The notes beneath the pieces are model-generated. The model saw only the letters and a list, made by a program, of their open reading frames with translations, had not been told where the DNA came from and did not search any database. A DNA stretch of 64,000 nucleotides from VXLM01 sp034421575 (GTDB taxonomy: Bacteria; Chloroflexota; Dehalococcoidia; Lucifugimonadales; VXLM01). This document shows positions 42,346-51,785 of this stretch, one piece after another. The stretch lies in assembly GCA_034421575.1 (NCBI GenBank), contig DAOUKG010000010.1, positions 14,564 to 78,563 of the forward strand. Reading direction: 5' to 3'. A program made the position numbers and the translations under genes. How positions within the stretch are numbered: the stretch's first letter is position 1; every line of letters begins with the position of its first letter.

Positions 42346-43275
42346 ATGAGTAAGCCTAAAGTAGTCTCCCTTGGCGGCATCAACATGGGGCTGATCGGCA
42401 CTGCGGAGAGGCTGCCGCTTCCGGGAGAGACTCTCCGGGGGCATACCTTCTACTCAGCGTCCGGCGGTAAGGGCGCGACGCAGGCGGTTGCCGCGGCCAG
42501 ACTCGGGGCGAATGTCAAGATGGTTGGGCGCGTGGGCAAGGACATGTTCGGGCCCATTCTCCTCAACGCGCTTAAATGCGATGGCATCGATGTGAGCGGA
42601 GTCGCCGAAGACCCCGACCATGCCTCCGGCGTCGGGATGATCGTCCTGAACGCCGAGCGGCAGAACCACGTTCTAGCGATCTACGGCGCGAACCTCCGGT
42701 GCAATGAAGACCAACTCGCGTCAGTCGAGGCGGCGCTGGAGGGTGCGGATGCGCTCCTCCTGCAGATGGAGGTCCCCTTTGCCCTCTCGGTGTCGGCGGC
42801 GCGCGCGGCTAAGGCGCGAGGAGTAACGACGATGCTCGACCCGGCCCCGGCCTCCGATATCCCTCCGGAGGCGTTTCAGCACATAGACATCATCACGCCG
42901 AACCAGACCGAGGCGGAATACCACACCGGAATAGTTGTGGACGACATCCCCTCCGCGCAGGCGGCGGCCGAAGTCCTGCTGAATCGTGGCGTGAGCACTG
43001 CCGTGGTGAAGATGGCGGAGCAGGGCGTGTACTGGGCCTCACAGGACGAAAGTGGCTATGTGCCGGCCTATGAGGTGGAGGTTGTCGATACCGTCTCAGC
43101 CGGCGATGCCTTCACTGGCGCTCTCGCCGTCGCCTTGGGAGAGGGCCGAACCATGCAGGAGGCCGTCCGGTACGGCGCGGCGGCAGGGGCGCTCGCCGTC
43201 ACGAAGCGCGGCGTTCAAACGGCCATGCCGTCACGCGCCGAGGTGGATGAACTTTACAGCCTCAGTGAAAGCTAA
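42346..43275 (+). CDS. rbsK: Ribokinase-like PfkB carbohydrate kinase
   Basis: A 309-residue kinase. VVSLGGINMGLIG opens the protein, SASGGKGATQAVAAARLGA is the ribokinase GGKGANQA motif, MLDPAPA and ITPNQTEAEYHTG are ribokinase-specific blocks, and DTVSAGDAFTGALAVALGEG carries the catalytic Asp (SAGD in place of the common GAGD). It phosphorylates ribose or a similar pentose or nucleoside sugar at the 5 position. Its place before the binding-protein and glycosidase-like genes suggests that the sugar released by the locus is a pentose or ribose-like unit. Divergent from the PhyH gene. Confidence 0.85.
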   Translation: MSKPKVVSLGGINMGLIGTAERLPLPGETLRGHTFYSASGGKGATQAVAAARLGANVKMVGRVGKDMFGPILLNALKCDGIDVSGVAEDPDHASGVGMIVLNAERQNHVLAIYGANLRCNEDQLASVEAALEGADALLLQMEVPFALSVSAARAAKARGVTTMLDPAPASDIPPEAFQHIDIITPNQTEAEYHTGIVVDDIPSAQAAAEVLLNRGVSTAVVKMAEQGVYWASQDESGYVPAYEVEVVDTVSAGDAFTGALAVALGEGRTMQEAVRYGAAAGALAVTKRGVQTAMPSRAEVDELYSLSES

Positions 43276-43637
43276 AGAGTTCCTCCACGCCCACTTTCAC
43301 TTATCCGCCTTCACTCATCGAGTGTATCTGCCCGAAGCTATCAAGCGGGTTTACGTGACTGCACAGGCAACGATGAGAATTCACATGAACTCGCTTCGAA
43401 TTGACTTCATTATGAGACAAGTGCGGTCGCTGAGAAAATCAGCCCCAAGGCCTCATCAGGCATCAGTAAGTATGAAATTCCTGATCTGAGTCAACGAATC
43501 TTGACAATGACAGCCGTGTTCTCTATAGTGTCGCTCCATAGCGGGGCTGGATGCCCTGCGTTTAGGCGTGATTTTGGTTATGTCGACAAGCCGAGATGAC
43601 CAAAGGAAAAACACAATTCAGGAGGAGGAGAAGACTA
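43276..43637. other. Intergenic region with leader of the large binding-protein gene
   Basis: A 362-base gap. No gene is supported in it. It holds a near-consensus promoter (43501-43529), a short GC-rich AGCGGGGCTGG stretch soon after the expected start of transcription, and a strong AGGAGGAGGAG ribosome site at 43619-43630. Confidence 0.6.
43501..43529 (+). promoter_or_regulatory. Near-consensus sigma70 promoter for the large binding-protein gene
   Basis: TTGACA (43501-43506), 17-base spacer, TATAGT (43524-43529). It is the best promoter match I see in the window and implies high expression, with a leader of about 100 bases. Confidence 0.75.
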
Positions 43638-46508
43638 GTGTTGAGAAAAATGAATCGTCTATTGGTATTGTTGATAGCAAGTACAACGATTGTCGCGTTG
43701 GCGGCGGTTGGCTGCGGGTCCGACGATTCGGACGCAGAACCGACCCCCGACGTAGGCAAGATCATCCAGGACGCGCTGAGCAACGCGCCACAAGGCGCGA
43801 GCGCAGCTGAGATCCAGGGGATGGTGCAGGACTCGATCACGGCGGCCATGGCTTCCCAGCCGGGCCTGACCCGCGCCGACGTTGAGGCCATCGTCCAGTC
43901 CGCCTCCGGCGATCAGCTTTCGGCGGCGGATGTCAAGCAGATTGTGGATGACTCCATCCGCGCACTGCCGGCGCCCGAAATCGATCAGGGTCAACTCACG
44001 AGCCTCATCAATTCCGCCGTTTCGCAGTCCGTCCCAGAGGGCGTGAGCGCGGCTGAGATCAACAGGATCGTGCAGTCACAGGTGGCTTCCGGCCTGTCTG
44101 GGAGCCTTACGCGCGGCGACGTTGAGGACCTGGTTGCCAGCGCAGTGACGAGCGCGGTGGGTGACCAGCTTTCCGCGGCTGACGTGCAGAGGATCGTCGA
44201 TGGCGCTCTCGTGGCAACGAACGCGGCTATCGACGCGGCAGCGAAGCAGGCTGAGTCGGCGGCAATGGCGGCGGAGACCGCAGCAAAGGCGGCTGACACG
44301 GCCGCAATGCAGGCGGAAGAAGCCATCAAGGGCGTCGAGCAGATTGCCATGGAGATCCAGACTCCGGCGTCGTGCTACATTCGCGGCAATCAGGTGTCCG
44401 ACTGCCCGGCTAAGGGATCATCGGCCTTCGAGCCGGCCTCGCGACACGCGCCAGGAACCCCTTGGCTCTACCATTCGGCTTACACCGGCCCGGTGCCGAG
44501 CCAGTTCTTCGAGTCCCCCTTGTCAGCGCAGTTGGTCAAGGAAGGCTCCCTGCCTACACTCAACGAACGACTTCCGGTTCCTGAGGACGTGAGCGTCGTG
44601 CTCGGTCCCGATGGCATTGGCGAGTACGGCGGCGCGTACCGCATCACCGAGATTCGCTCATACACCGGTGAGTGGATTTCCTTCGGCTTCGTCCAACGCG
44701 ACTCCGACGAGATCAACTTCGGCCCCGGGGCCGGCAAGACCTGGTCGGGAAGCGAAGACGGCCGCGAGTACACCTACACTCTGCGAAACGGTCTGAAGTG
44801 GAGCGACGGAACTCCCCTGACCGTCGAGGATGTTCGATTCGCCTTCGAGGACCACAACTTCAACAAGGAAATCAACCCGAACCTACCCCCACAAATGACC
44901 GACCCTGTCACCGGGGAACTGGCCCAGTTCAGCATCGTCGACGACCTCAACTTCAAGATCGCATTCGACTCGCCAAACTGGGTCCTTATGGAACAGACTC
45001 ACACGGCGAGTCTCTGCATGAGAAACCGCTTCTGCTGGTTCGGCCATCCGAACCTGAAGAAGATCCATCCCGATTACGCAGGTGCTGCGCAGGCCCAGGC
45101 TATCGCGGATGAAATGGGCCTGAAGGACTGGAGAGACGTCATGAACGCCTCCCAGAACCTCCAGTTGTTCCGCTTCGAGATTGAGCCGTTCGAGAGTATC
45201 GGTTCCACGGGCTGCGTGGCGCCCTACTGCCCTGCTCAGTACAAGCCTGGCGAACTCGCGGTCGCCGAGCGCAACCACTACTTCCCGTTCGTCGACCCCG
45301 CGGGCAACCAGTTGCCCTACACCGACCAGGTCGTCATGATCATCCTTCCGGGTGATTCGGCAACCGTGCGATTCCGGTCAATGAGCGGCGAGACCGACGG
45401 TAGGACCACCAACTACATCCTGCCGGAGCTCCCGCTCTACATCGAGAACATGGAGCGCGGTGACTACAGCATCTATGGTTGGCCTTCGCTGGGCGGCGCC
45501 GACTTGGGCCTTCACATGAATCAGACGTACAACGTGGATCCTGAAATCGGACGGCTGATTCGTACCAAGGACTTCCGCATCGCCTTCTCGCATGCTCTCG
45601 ATCGACATGGAATCAACGAGACTGCACAGCTGGGTCTGGGTGTAATCCAAAACCGCGTACCTCATCCGAGCACGCCTTACTACCCTGCCGATGACGAGCT
45701 TACGCAGCTCTACATGGACCGAGACCTCGAAAAGTCGAACCAGATGCTCGACGCACTTGGCCTTAACAACCGGGACAGTGAGGGATTCCGAACTTTGCCC
45801 AATGGCCAGCGGGTAAGCTTGACTTTCCAATACTCCGGTTCACATGGCCGACCAACGATTGCGGAACTGGTCAAGTCGCACCTTGCTGAAGTCGGAATCG
45901 AGATCGTCCTCAACGAGGATGGACGGTGGTACGAGGCGCTCCGTTCTGCACAAGGGTGCTGCACGATAGACACGAACCTGTCGCGCCACACGGTCAACCC
46001 GTGGATGCGGTTTACGACAAACTTCATTCCGTTTGACGAGCGCTACTTCTACCCGGGGACGGAGATCGCAAGGTACTACAAGACTGCAGGTTCGGAAGGA
46101 ATGGCCCCTGGTGCCGATCCCAACTTCCTGCCGTTGGCTCCTGGCGACGCGTTCCCAGCCGATCACTCGGGCTGGTTCGCTTCCCTCCACGATAACGTGA
46201 TCGAAGGGTTTGGCAGTTCCACGTTCGATCCCCGGCGCGTCGAGATTGGCAAAGGGATGTATCGCAACCACGCGGAGAACCTGCTGGCGATGCACATTTC
46301 GGCCTTCTCAAACGCGCACATTGGTCTGTTCCTCAACAGGAACAACATGAGGGGCCAGCCGTTCACCCACGCGCAGGACCACAACGGCCATACGGCCTGG
46401 GCCTACTTCTTCGACGACGGACAGGACAACTACAACCATCCTGGCAACAGGTCTGAGTTCTGCAACAGCTGGGCCTTCAACCAGGGCGGAACGCAGTCGT
46501 GCTCGTAG
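43638..46508 (+). CDS. Large ABC solute-binding lipoprotein, family 5, with helical repeat stalk
   Basis: A 956-residue lipoprotein starting at GTG 43638, seven bases after AGGAGGAGGAG. The signal peptide ends at VGCGSD. Residues about 30-215 form a helical stalk: six related units (AAEIQGMVQDSI, RADVEAIVQSA, AADVKQIVDDSI, AAEINRIVQSQV, RGDVEDLVASAV, AADVQRIVDGAL) and then an Ala-rich coiled coil (AKQAESAAMAAETAAKAAD). The SBP_bac_5 domain follows with GEYGGAYRITEIRSYTGE, YTLRNGLKWSDGTPLTVEDV and FRIAFSHALDRHGI. It resembles the binding protein at 19481 but is larger. No permease genes accompany it. Context suggests it captures the substrate of the glycosidase-like locus. Confidence 0.9.
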   Translation: MLRKMNRLLVLLIASTTIVALAAVGCGSDDSDAEPTPDVGKIIQDALSNAPQGASAAEIQGMVQDSITAAMASQPGLTRADVEAIVQSASGDQLSAADVKQIVDDSIRALPAPEIDQGQLTSLINSAVSQSVPEGVSAAEINRIVQSQVASGLSGSLTRGDVEDLVASAVTSAVGDQLSAADVQRIVDGALVATNAAIDAAAKQAESAAMAAETAAKAADTAAMQAEEAIKGVEQIAMEIQTPASCYIRGNQVSDCPAKGSSAFEPASRHAPGTPWLYHSAYTGPVPSQFFESPLSAQLVKEGSLPTLNERLPVPEDVSVVLGPDGIGEYGGAYRITEIRSYTGEWISFGFVQRDSDEINFGPGAGKTWSGSEDGREYTYTLRNGLKWSDGTPLTVEDVRFAFEDHNFNKEINPNLPPQMTDPVTGELAQFSIVDDLNFKIAFDSPNWVLMEQTHTASLCMRNRFCWFGHPNLKKIHPDYAGAAQAQAIADEMGLKDWRDVMNASQNLQLFRFEIEPFESIGSTGCVAPYCPAQYKPGELAVAERNHYFPFVDPAGNQLPYTDQVVMIILPGDSATVRFRSMSGETDGRTTNYILPELPLYIENMERGDYSIYGWPSLGGADLGLHMNQTYNVDPEIGRLIRTKDFRIAFSHALDRHGINETAQLGLGVIQNRVPHPSTPYYPADDELTQLYMDRDLEKSNQMLDALGLNNRDSEGFRTLPNGQRVSLTFQYSGSHGRPTIAELVKSHLAEVGIEIVLNEDGRWYEALRSAQGCCTIDTNLSRHTVNPWMRFTTNFIPFDERYFYPGTEIARYYKTAGSEGMAPGADPNFLPLAPGDAFPADHSGWFASLHDNVIEGFGSSTFDPRRVEIGKGMYRNHAENLLAMHISAFSNAHIGLFLNRNNMRGQPFTHAQDHNGHTAWAYFFDDGQDNYNHPGNRSEFCNSWAFNQGGTQSCS

Positions 46509-46550
46509 TTCGATAAGTCCAGCACAAGGTAATTCAACCGGTTGATAGTT

Positions 46551-46585
46551 CGGGGCCTCATCCTCCTGATGAGGCCCCGATTTTC
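46551..46585 (+). terminator. Rho-independent terminator after the large binding-protein gene
   Basis: CGGGGCCTCATC and GATGAGGCCCCG pair around CTCCT, followed by ATTTTC. It separates the highly expressed binding protein from the next gene 34 bases on. Confidence 0.85.
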
Positions 46586-46618
46586 GTAGTCCCCGACTCT
46601 CCGGGTCAGAGGTGTCAC

Positions 46619-48196
46619 ATGTCCACTCCGCGCATCATGTTCTACCACGACGGGAGGCATCCCCTCATCTACATGTACGAGCCTCCCATGCAGAAGGAGG
46701 AGTACCAGCATGCCGTCGACGAAGTAGCGGGGACGCCGGTCGATGTGCTGATGTTCGGCGTCGGCGACGGGCGCACGGTCCTCTATGACACGAAAGTGGG
46801 AGAACTGTGGGGGCATCACCTCGACCGCTGGAAACACGCCATCTGGCGCCGGACGCACCAGAACGCCAGGGCACTGATCGACGCCGGGCACAACCCCCTC
46901 CAAATAGCGATTGATCGCGCCCACGAGAAGGGGATGCTCATCTATCCCGTCCTCCTCGTACAGATGCCGAGCGGCGAACGCTACGGCGAGGAAACTCTCA
47001 ATACCCGTGGCTCGCTGTTCCGGTTCGAGAACAAGCAATGGGACATCGGCGCTGCCGGCGACCTTGATCCCGAATGGCCGGGCTACGAGTGCGCCGACTT
47101 CAAGCACCAGGAAATTCGCGATGAGCGGTTCGCGCTGATCGACGAAATACTCTCCTATCCCGTCAACGGACTTGAACTGAGTCTCGTCCACCACCCGTAC
47201 TACTTCCATCCCAACGAGATCGACGCTGGGCGGGAGATAATGACCGACTGGATTCGACGAGTCCACACGGCCGTCAAGGCCGGCGGCGAAGAGAGGGAAC
47301 TGGTCATCCAGGTCCCCTCCTCGATTGACGAGTCCCTTTCAATCGGTCTGGACGTACCGGCATGGATCGAGCAGGGAATCGTCGATGTCCTCGTGGCGAC
47401 CGAGACGGCCGCGCCCTACCTGCTGAACACCATGGCGGACTTCAGTTCCGTCGTGGAAGCCGCAGAAGGTTCGGGAGTCCGTGTCTACGCCAACATAAAC
47501 AGCCTCGTCGATTCCGACCGCCTCGCATCAGGCACCATAGAGATGATTCGCGCCGCTGCGACCAACTACTGGCGGCAGGGCGTCGACGGCATCTACATGG
47601 GACACTGGCACGAGCGCTGGCCCTACACTCCCGATTTCTACGAAATACTCCGCGAGCTCCCCTACCCCGACATCATGGACTACCGCGACAAGATCTACAT
47701 CATGCCGACTGAGAGTCCCCGTCGCAGCGAAGGCGAGCCCGGGGCGCAGCTTCCAAGAACGCTTCACGTGGACAGACCGGAGACCTTCACCTTCACCATC
47801 TCCGACGACCTTGAACGATGGGGAGACATGCACCGCGTCCATGAGGTCAACCTGCGGGTCATGCTGTCGGCCGTCAGCGAAATAGACAAGATCACCTTCA
47901 AGCTCAATGGCAAGACTCTGCCCGACGGCCTTCTCCGAACGATCAACCAGATGTACCGGCTCAGGTCTCCGAGGCACCGCATCTTCGGCTACTGGTTCGT
48001 CTTCAAGCTCGACCGCGACCACTGGCCGCAGCAGGGAGTCAACGAGTTGGAGGTCACGCTCGACCACCGCGACACCGTGCTGACGATGGACGCAGGCGTC
48101 CGGGACGTCGAACTGGACATCAAGTACCTCATGGGCAAGAACTTCCACCGGGGATTTGTCGACCAGGACCTCGGCCCCTACGAATTCTCCAGCTAG
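46619..48196 (+). CDS. TIM-barrel glycosidase-like protein, subtype B, copy 1
   Basis: A 525-residue cytoplasmic protein related to subtype A but with its own signature. It opens RIMFYHDGRHPLIYMYEPPM, then has GDGRTVLYDTKVGELWGHH, IWRRTHQNARALID, RAHEKGMLIYPVLLVQ, NGLELSLVHHPYYFHPNEI, SLSIGLDVPAWIEQGIVDVL and GVDGIYMGHWHERWPYTPDF. A C-terminal beta domain ends in VELDIKYLMGKNFHRG. Where subtype A has DGVEMDF, this has NGLELSL: the Glu is kept and the second acid is not, so its chemistry may differ. Substrate unknown. The oxidoreductase gene follows after 70 bp. Confidence 0.65.
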   Translation: MSTPRIMFYHDGRHPLIYMYEPPMQKEEYQHAVDEVAGTPVDVLMFGVGDGRTVLYDTKVGELWGHHLDRWKHAIWRRTHQNARALIDAGHNPLQIAIDRAHEKGMLIYPVLLVQMPSGERYGEETLNTRGSLFRFENKQWDIGAAGDLDPEWPGYECADFKHQEIRDERFALIDEILSYPVNGLELSLVHHPYYFHPNEIDAGREIMTDWIRRVHTAVKAGGEERELVIQVPSSIDESLSIGLDVPAWIEQGIVDVLVATETAAPYLLNTMADFSSVVEAAEGSGVRVYANINSLVDSDRLASGTIEMIRAAATNYWRQGVDGIYMGHWHERWPYTPDFYEILRELPYPDIMDYRDKIYIMPTESPRRSEGEPGAQLPRTLHVDRPETFTFTISDDLERWGDMHRVHEVNLRVMLSAVSEIDKITFKLNGKTLPDGLLRTINQMYRLRSPRHRIFGYWFVFKLDRDHWPQQGVNELEVTLDHRDTVLTMDAGVRDVELDIKYLMGKNFHRGFVDQDLGPYEFSS

Positions 48197-48266
48197 CAGG
48201 GGCGATTCCCGAATCGTCCCTATCTCATCAACATGCGGCGACGATCGAATCGGAAAGGAAGCAACA

Positions 48267-49373
48267 ATGGCCAAGTACAGGGCGGGCGTGATAGGACTCG
48301 GATGGATGGGGCTGCTGTATGACATGGCAGGTCGGCTGCCCTACCGGCAGGGCATCGATACGGCAGACAGCATAGACAAGCCGACCCCCGAGCTTGACGT
48401 ACACCGTCAGTTCCATCTCTACGAACGGCATCTCCCGAAGGGCGTTCCCACCTCCTACTCCGAGGCGCTCTACGACCGGCCGGAGATCGACCTCGTAGCC
48501 GGTTGTGACCGCGACCCAAACCGCCTCCAGGCCTTCGGCGACCGCTACGGCGACGTCGCGCTGTATACGGACGGAGCCGAGATGCTGGAGCAGGAGAAGC
48601 TCGACATCGTGGCTATTGCCACGAACACCAAGAGCCGACCCGAACTCGTCCGCCTGGCCGTCGAAAACGGGGCCAAGGCCGTCGTCACCGACAAGCCCAT
48701 GTGCCACACCCTTGCCGATGCCGACCTGATGGTGGGCGTCTGCCGGGACGCGGGCGTGCCCCTGAACTGCGGTGCAATCTCCACTACTCACCCGTCCTTC
48801 GCCAAGGCCAGAGAGCTGGTGGAATCGGGAGCGATAGGTGACGTTATTTCAATGGAAACGTCGTTCCGTCCCGGCGCGCAGCACCAGAACTGGTCGTACT
48901 TCCTCGACAGCGCCCCCGCATGGGTCGTCGGCACGGCTGATAAGCCGCCCCTCGAAACCGGCAGCAGCGAGTTCAAGGGCCAGGGCATTCTCATGTGTGA
49001 AGACGGGACTATCCTACACGTCCGTGAGGGTGCTCCCATGCTCCGCATCAGCGGCACGACAGGGGAAATGGTACACAGCAACCAACGCGAGTGGAGCCTC
49101 TCCCAGGACATGGACACGATTGGCGGAGTCAAGCGCGTCGACGTTCCGTGGCCGGGACCACAGACGGGCTCATACGGGACCACCTACTCCGTCGCCGACG
49201 TCATGGACTGCCTCGAAGGCAAGCTCGATGAGCCGAAGAATTCAGGCCGCAGGGTCGCTGTCGCCCTCGAGGTGGAGATAGCCCTCAAAGTCTCGTCCGC
49301 CAACGGAGGACAGCGGGTAGACCTGCCGCTCGAAGACCGGTCGCTGGGCCTCGAATACGAGTGGTGGAGATAG
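48267..49373 (+). CDS. Gfo/Idh/MocA-family NAD(P)-dependent oxidoreductase
   Basis: A 368-residue enzyme with an N-terminal Rossmann domain (RAGVIGLGWMG), the family DKP motif in VVTDKPMCHTLADADL (EKP in most members), and a C-terminal substrate domain containing AISTTHPSFAKARELVESG and GDVISMETSFRPGAQHQNWS. These enzymes oxidise or reduce sugars and inositols, and some act in glycoside cleavage by transient oxidation. AAAGGAAG precedes ATG 48267. Between two glycosidase-like genes, it probably works on the same sugar. Confidence 0.82.
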   Translation: MAKYRAGVIGLGWMGLLYDMAGRLPYRQGIDTADSIDKPTPELDVHRQFHLYERHLPKGVPTSYSEALYDRPEIDLVAGCDRDPNRLQAFGDRYGDVALYTDGAEMLEQEKLDIVAIATNTKSRPELVRLAVENGAKAVVTDKPMCHTLADADLMVGVCRDAGVPLNCGAISTTHPSFAKARELVESGAIGDVISMETSFRPGAQHQNWSYFLDSAPAWVVGTADKPPLETGSSEFKGQGILMCEDGTILHVREGAPMLRISGTTGEMVHSNQREWSLSQDMDTIGGVKRVDVPWPGPQTGSYGTTYSVADVMDCLEGKLDEPKNSGRRVAVALEVEIALKVSSANGGQRVDLPLEDRSLGLEYEWWR

Positions 49374-49386
49374 GTCGCAAGACCGC

Positions 49387-50994
49387 CTACTGCTTGTAGA
49401 CTACATCCAACTCGACGTGATTGAGCGTCACCGTTCGTCCCGCATCGCCATTCGAGGAAACGAGACTGACAGTGATGCTATTGTCGCCCTTGCGCACCGG
49501 CGGGCCGTCCAACTCGAATGTGAGGGACTTGCCCTCGTTCTTGTTCTCCTCCGGATAGGCGGGGTACTCCATCCAGAAATAGGGCGTGATTCCCATTCGT
49601 GTCCACCCGTCAACGGCGCCTGCTCCCCACTGCTTGGGAAGTGTCGTCCCGTTGATCGTGACCTCGATCCCGTCCGTGGCCCCAATGTCCTCAAACCTCA
49701 GCGTCAGGCGGCACCCTTCGAGAGCGCCGTCCGCAATTGCCGAGTCCAGGTCATCGACAATCTCCATGGAAAACTCCGGTCCGCTTCCGTCCGAAGTGGG
49801 ACGCAGCGTGACCGGCAGGGACGTTGAGGGCGAGCCATAGCGAAACGCCCCGCCATGTCCCCTTGATGGATAGAGTGGCCCGGCCTGTCCCAACTCGTAG
49901 CGCTTATTCAATCGCTCAAGGCGACTGGGGTCTGAGACCTCCTCCACCATCCTCTTATTCCATTCGGGATACATGGTGTAGAAGTTGTACAGGTACACGC
50001 CCGCCGCCCCGTGACTCAGCCACTTCGCCGCGAGCGCCCGGACGGCATCGTCGTCAATGTGCCGCGTTGCCTCGATGCATCCATAGATGAGACACCCCGT
50101 ACCCTCTGCGGCCTCGACAAACTCCCTGATCGGCGTGTCGAACGGAATGAATCCGCCTCCCACAGCCACGATATCCACGAGCCCGTCTCGGATCCAGCGC
50201 TCCACGTCGAGGCCTATCCGTACGGAATCGGCCATCGTCGGGGGGACGCGAACGGCCAGTGGCAGGTCTCTGCCCCTCTCCGCGCCGACCTCCTTGAGAC
50301 GATCACGCACCGTTTCGATCAAGTCCGTCATCAAGTACCTGTTCTGATAGGCCTCATCGGAGCGGAACACTCCCGGGTGCCGCATGAAGTCCAGCTCCAC
50401 TCCATCCACGTCGAAGCGCTCGAACGTCTCGAATATGATGCTCTTTTGGTACTCGCGCACTTCAGGAAACGCATAGTTGAGGCCCGTCCGCTGCCCCCAC
50501 GGCAGGCTTCCAACGGCAAGCTCCTCTCCCGGCTTGCCGATGAGCCACTCCGGGTGGTCCCGCCGGAACCGCCCATAGGCAGGATTTCGCGGATCGATCT
50601 CGTAGTGGCTGCTCATCCTGACACGCGGGAAGAACGGTATATCCGCCTCCCGACACAGCTTGGCCAGTGCCGTGACCGGTCCCCCACACTCGTCCATCAA
50701 GGCACGTACATTGGCCGCGATCTTCCCGATGACTCCCGGTGTGCCGGAGTGGACGAACGAGTACGTGCTCTCGTCCAGTCCCTCCATCTCCGAGCCGATG
50801 ATCTCGCCAATCTCAGTCTCGTAGTGGTAAATCTCGTGATCGCCGATACTCCACCACAGCGCCCCGCCCGGCCATGCGTGGCTGTCCACGACGTCGGCCT
50901 TGAGCTTCTCGACGGTCAGCGGCGGCTCGGTCGCGCTCAGGACCCAACCGTCGTCGGTGAAGATAACTTTCGGAGCATCGGGAGAACTGGTCAT
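49387..50994 (-). CDS. TIM-barrel glycosidase-like protein, subtype A, copy 2
   Basis: A 535-residue homologue of the gene at 39798. Matching blocks are FTDDGWVLSATEPPLT, LWWSIGDHEIYHYETEIGEI, FDVDGVELDFMRHPGVFRSD, RVPPTMADSVRIGLDVERWI, DTPIREFVEAAEGTGC and AGVYLYNFYTMYPEW; the C-terminal beta domain ends VELDVVYKQ. The acidic pair of DGVELDF is kept. GGAGG six bases before ATG 50994 sets the start. It converges on the oxidoreductase gene (13-bp gap). Confidence 0.65.
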   Translation of the reverse strand: MTSSPDAPKVIFTDDGWVLSATEPPLTVEKLKADVVDSHAWPGGALWWSIGDHEIYHYETEIGEIIGSEMEGLDESTYSFVHSGTPGVIGKIAANVRALMDECGGPVTALAKLCREADIPFFPRVRMSSHYEIDPRNPAYGRFRRDHPEWLIGKPGEELAVGSLPWGQRTGLNYAFPEVREYQKSIIFETFERFDVDGVELDFMRHPGVFRSDEAYQNRYLMTDLIETVRDRLKEVGAERGRDLPLAVRVPPTMADSVRIGLDVERWIRDGLVDIVAVGGGFIPFDTPIREFVEAAEGTGCLIYGCIEATRHIDDDAVRALAAKWLSHGAAGVYLYNFYTMYPEWNKRMVEEVSDPSRLERLNKRYELGQAGPLYPSRGHGGAFRYGSPSTSLPVTLRPTSDGSGPEFSMEIVDDLDSAIADGALEGCRLTLRFEDIGATDGIEVTINGTTLPKQWGAGAVDGWTRMGITPYFWMEYPAYPEENKNEGKSLTFELDGPPVRKGDNSITVSLVSSNGDAGRTVTLNHVELDVVYKQ

Positions 50995-51178
50995 ACTAGG
51001 CCTCCAATCGGCAAGCAGGAATACGGAGAATATCCGTTGGTACGCGGCCCCGAGTATAGCCACTGCAAGGGTGTTTCACAAGAGAGGGAGTGGCGGTGGT
51101 TCACCTTAAGGAGTGTCAAACCAATGACGCTGGTGAAGGAAAAAGAGGATGTCCCTGAGCCTGAACCACTATATCCGA

Positions 51179-51475
51179 TCAGACATACACCGACTCGGCA
51201 AGAATGGCGTCGCGTAGTTCAGGGATCAGAGAATTCTTCTCTACGAGATCAACATTGCCGTTCAACTCGTCGGACAGAAAGTGCTTAAGGTGGATGAAGT
51301 CGAGAAGAGACGGAGCGACAATGGGGTCAAACTCGACAAGCACATCAATATCGCTCTGCGAAGTAACTTCGCCACGAGCAGTGGAGCCGAAAATGGCTAT
51401 AGACTTGACTCCGAACTTCCGTTGGAGTTCGGCTTTTTGCTTCGAAAGTACCTTGAGAGCCTCTTCCCGCTGCAC
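51179..51475 (-). CDS. Minimal nucleotidyltransferase (MntA-like)
   Basis: A 98-residue protein of the MNT group. The nucleotidyltransferase signature is complete: IFGSTARGEV and the two Asp of SDIDVLVEF (42, 44), with a third acid in NVDLVEK. Such proteins are antitoxins that AMPylate HEPN toxins, or act in unknown small-molecule modification. No HEPN gene follows in the 115 bases before the glycosidase-like gene. It begins 19 bp after the HicB-like gene and may be cotranscribed with it. The gene pair interrupts the glycosidase-like locus. Confidence 0.85.
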   Translation of the reverse strand: MQREEALKVLSKQKAELQRKFGVKSIAIFGSTARGEVTSQSDIDVLVEFDPIVAPSLLDFIHLKHFLSDELNGNVDLVEKNSLIPELRDAILAESVYV

Positions 51476-51493
51476 GAGGGCACCTATTTTGGA

Positions 51494-51694
51494 CTAGCAG
51501 TTCAGTTGGTGGGGTCGAATTGATTGTACCAATGTCCAGGGAACGGGTGGCTCGAAGTGCAGTTCCAGCGCCTCTCGCAGATTCACTAGCGCCTCATCGA
51601 AGGTCTCTCCCTGACTCGCCACATCGACATCGAGGGCTTGAGCAACATACCAGTCGCCTTCCTCAAATACGCTTGCGGTAACCACACGTTTCAT
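51494..51694 (-). CDS. HicB-like antitoxin domain protein
   Basis: A 66-residue protein with the HicB partial RNase H-like fold: VVTASVFEEGDWYVAQALD, then SQGETFDEALVNLREALELH. HicB normally pairs with the small RNA-cutting toxin HicA; no HicA frame lies beside it, and there is no C-terminal DNA-binding domain. GGAGGT precedes ATG 51694. It is thus an orphan antitoxin or a standalone UPF0150-type protein. Confidence 0.8.
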   Translation of the reverse strand: MKRVVTASVFEEGDWYVAQALDVDVASQGETFDEALVNLREALELHFEPPVPWTLVQSIRPHQLNC

Positions 51695-51785
51695 CGGTCA
51701 GACCTCCACCATCAAGTGCTGTCCGAATAAAGCCTATCACACCTATGAAGCTAGAATCTCTGACTTGAGACTCAAGCCCCGCAAC

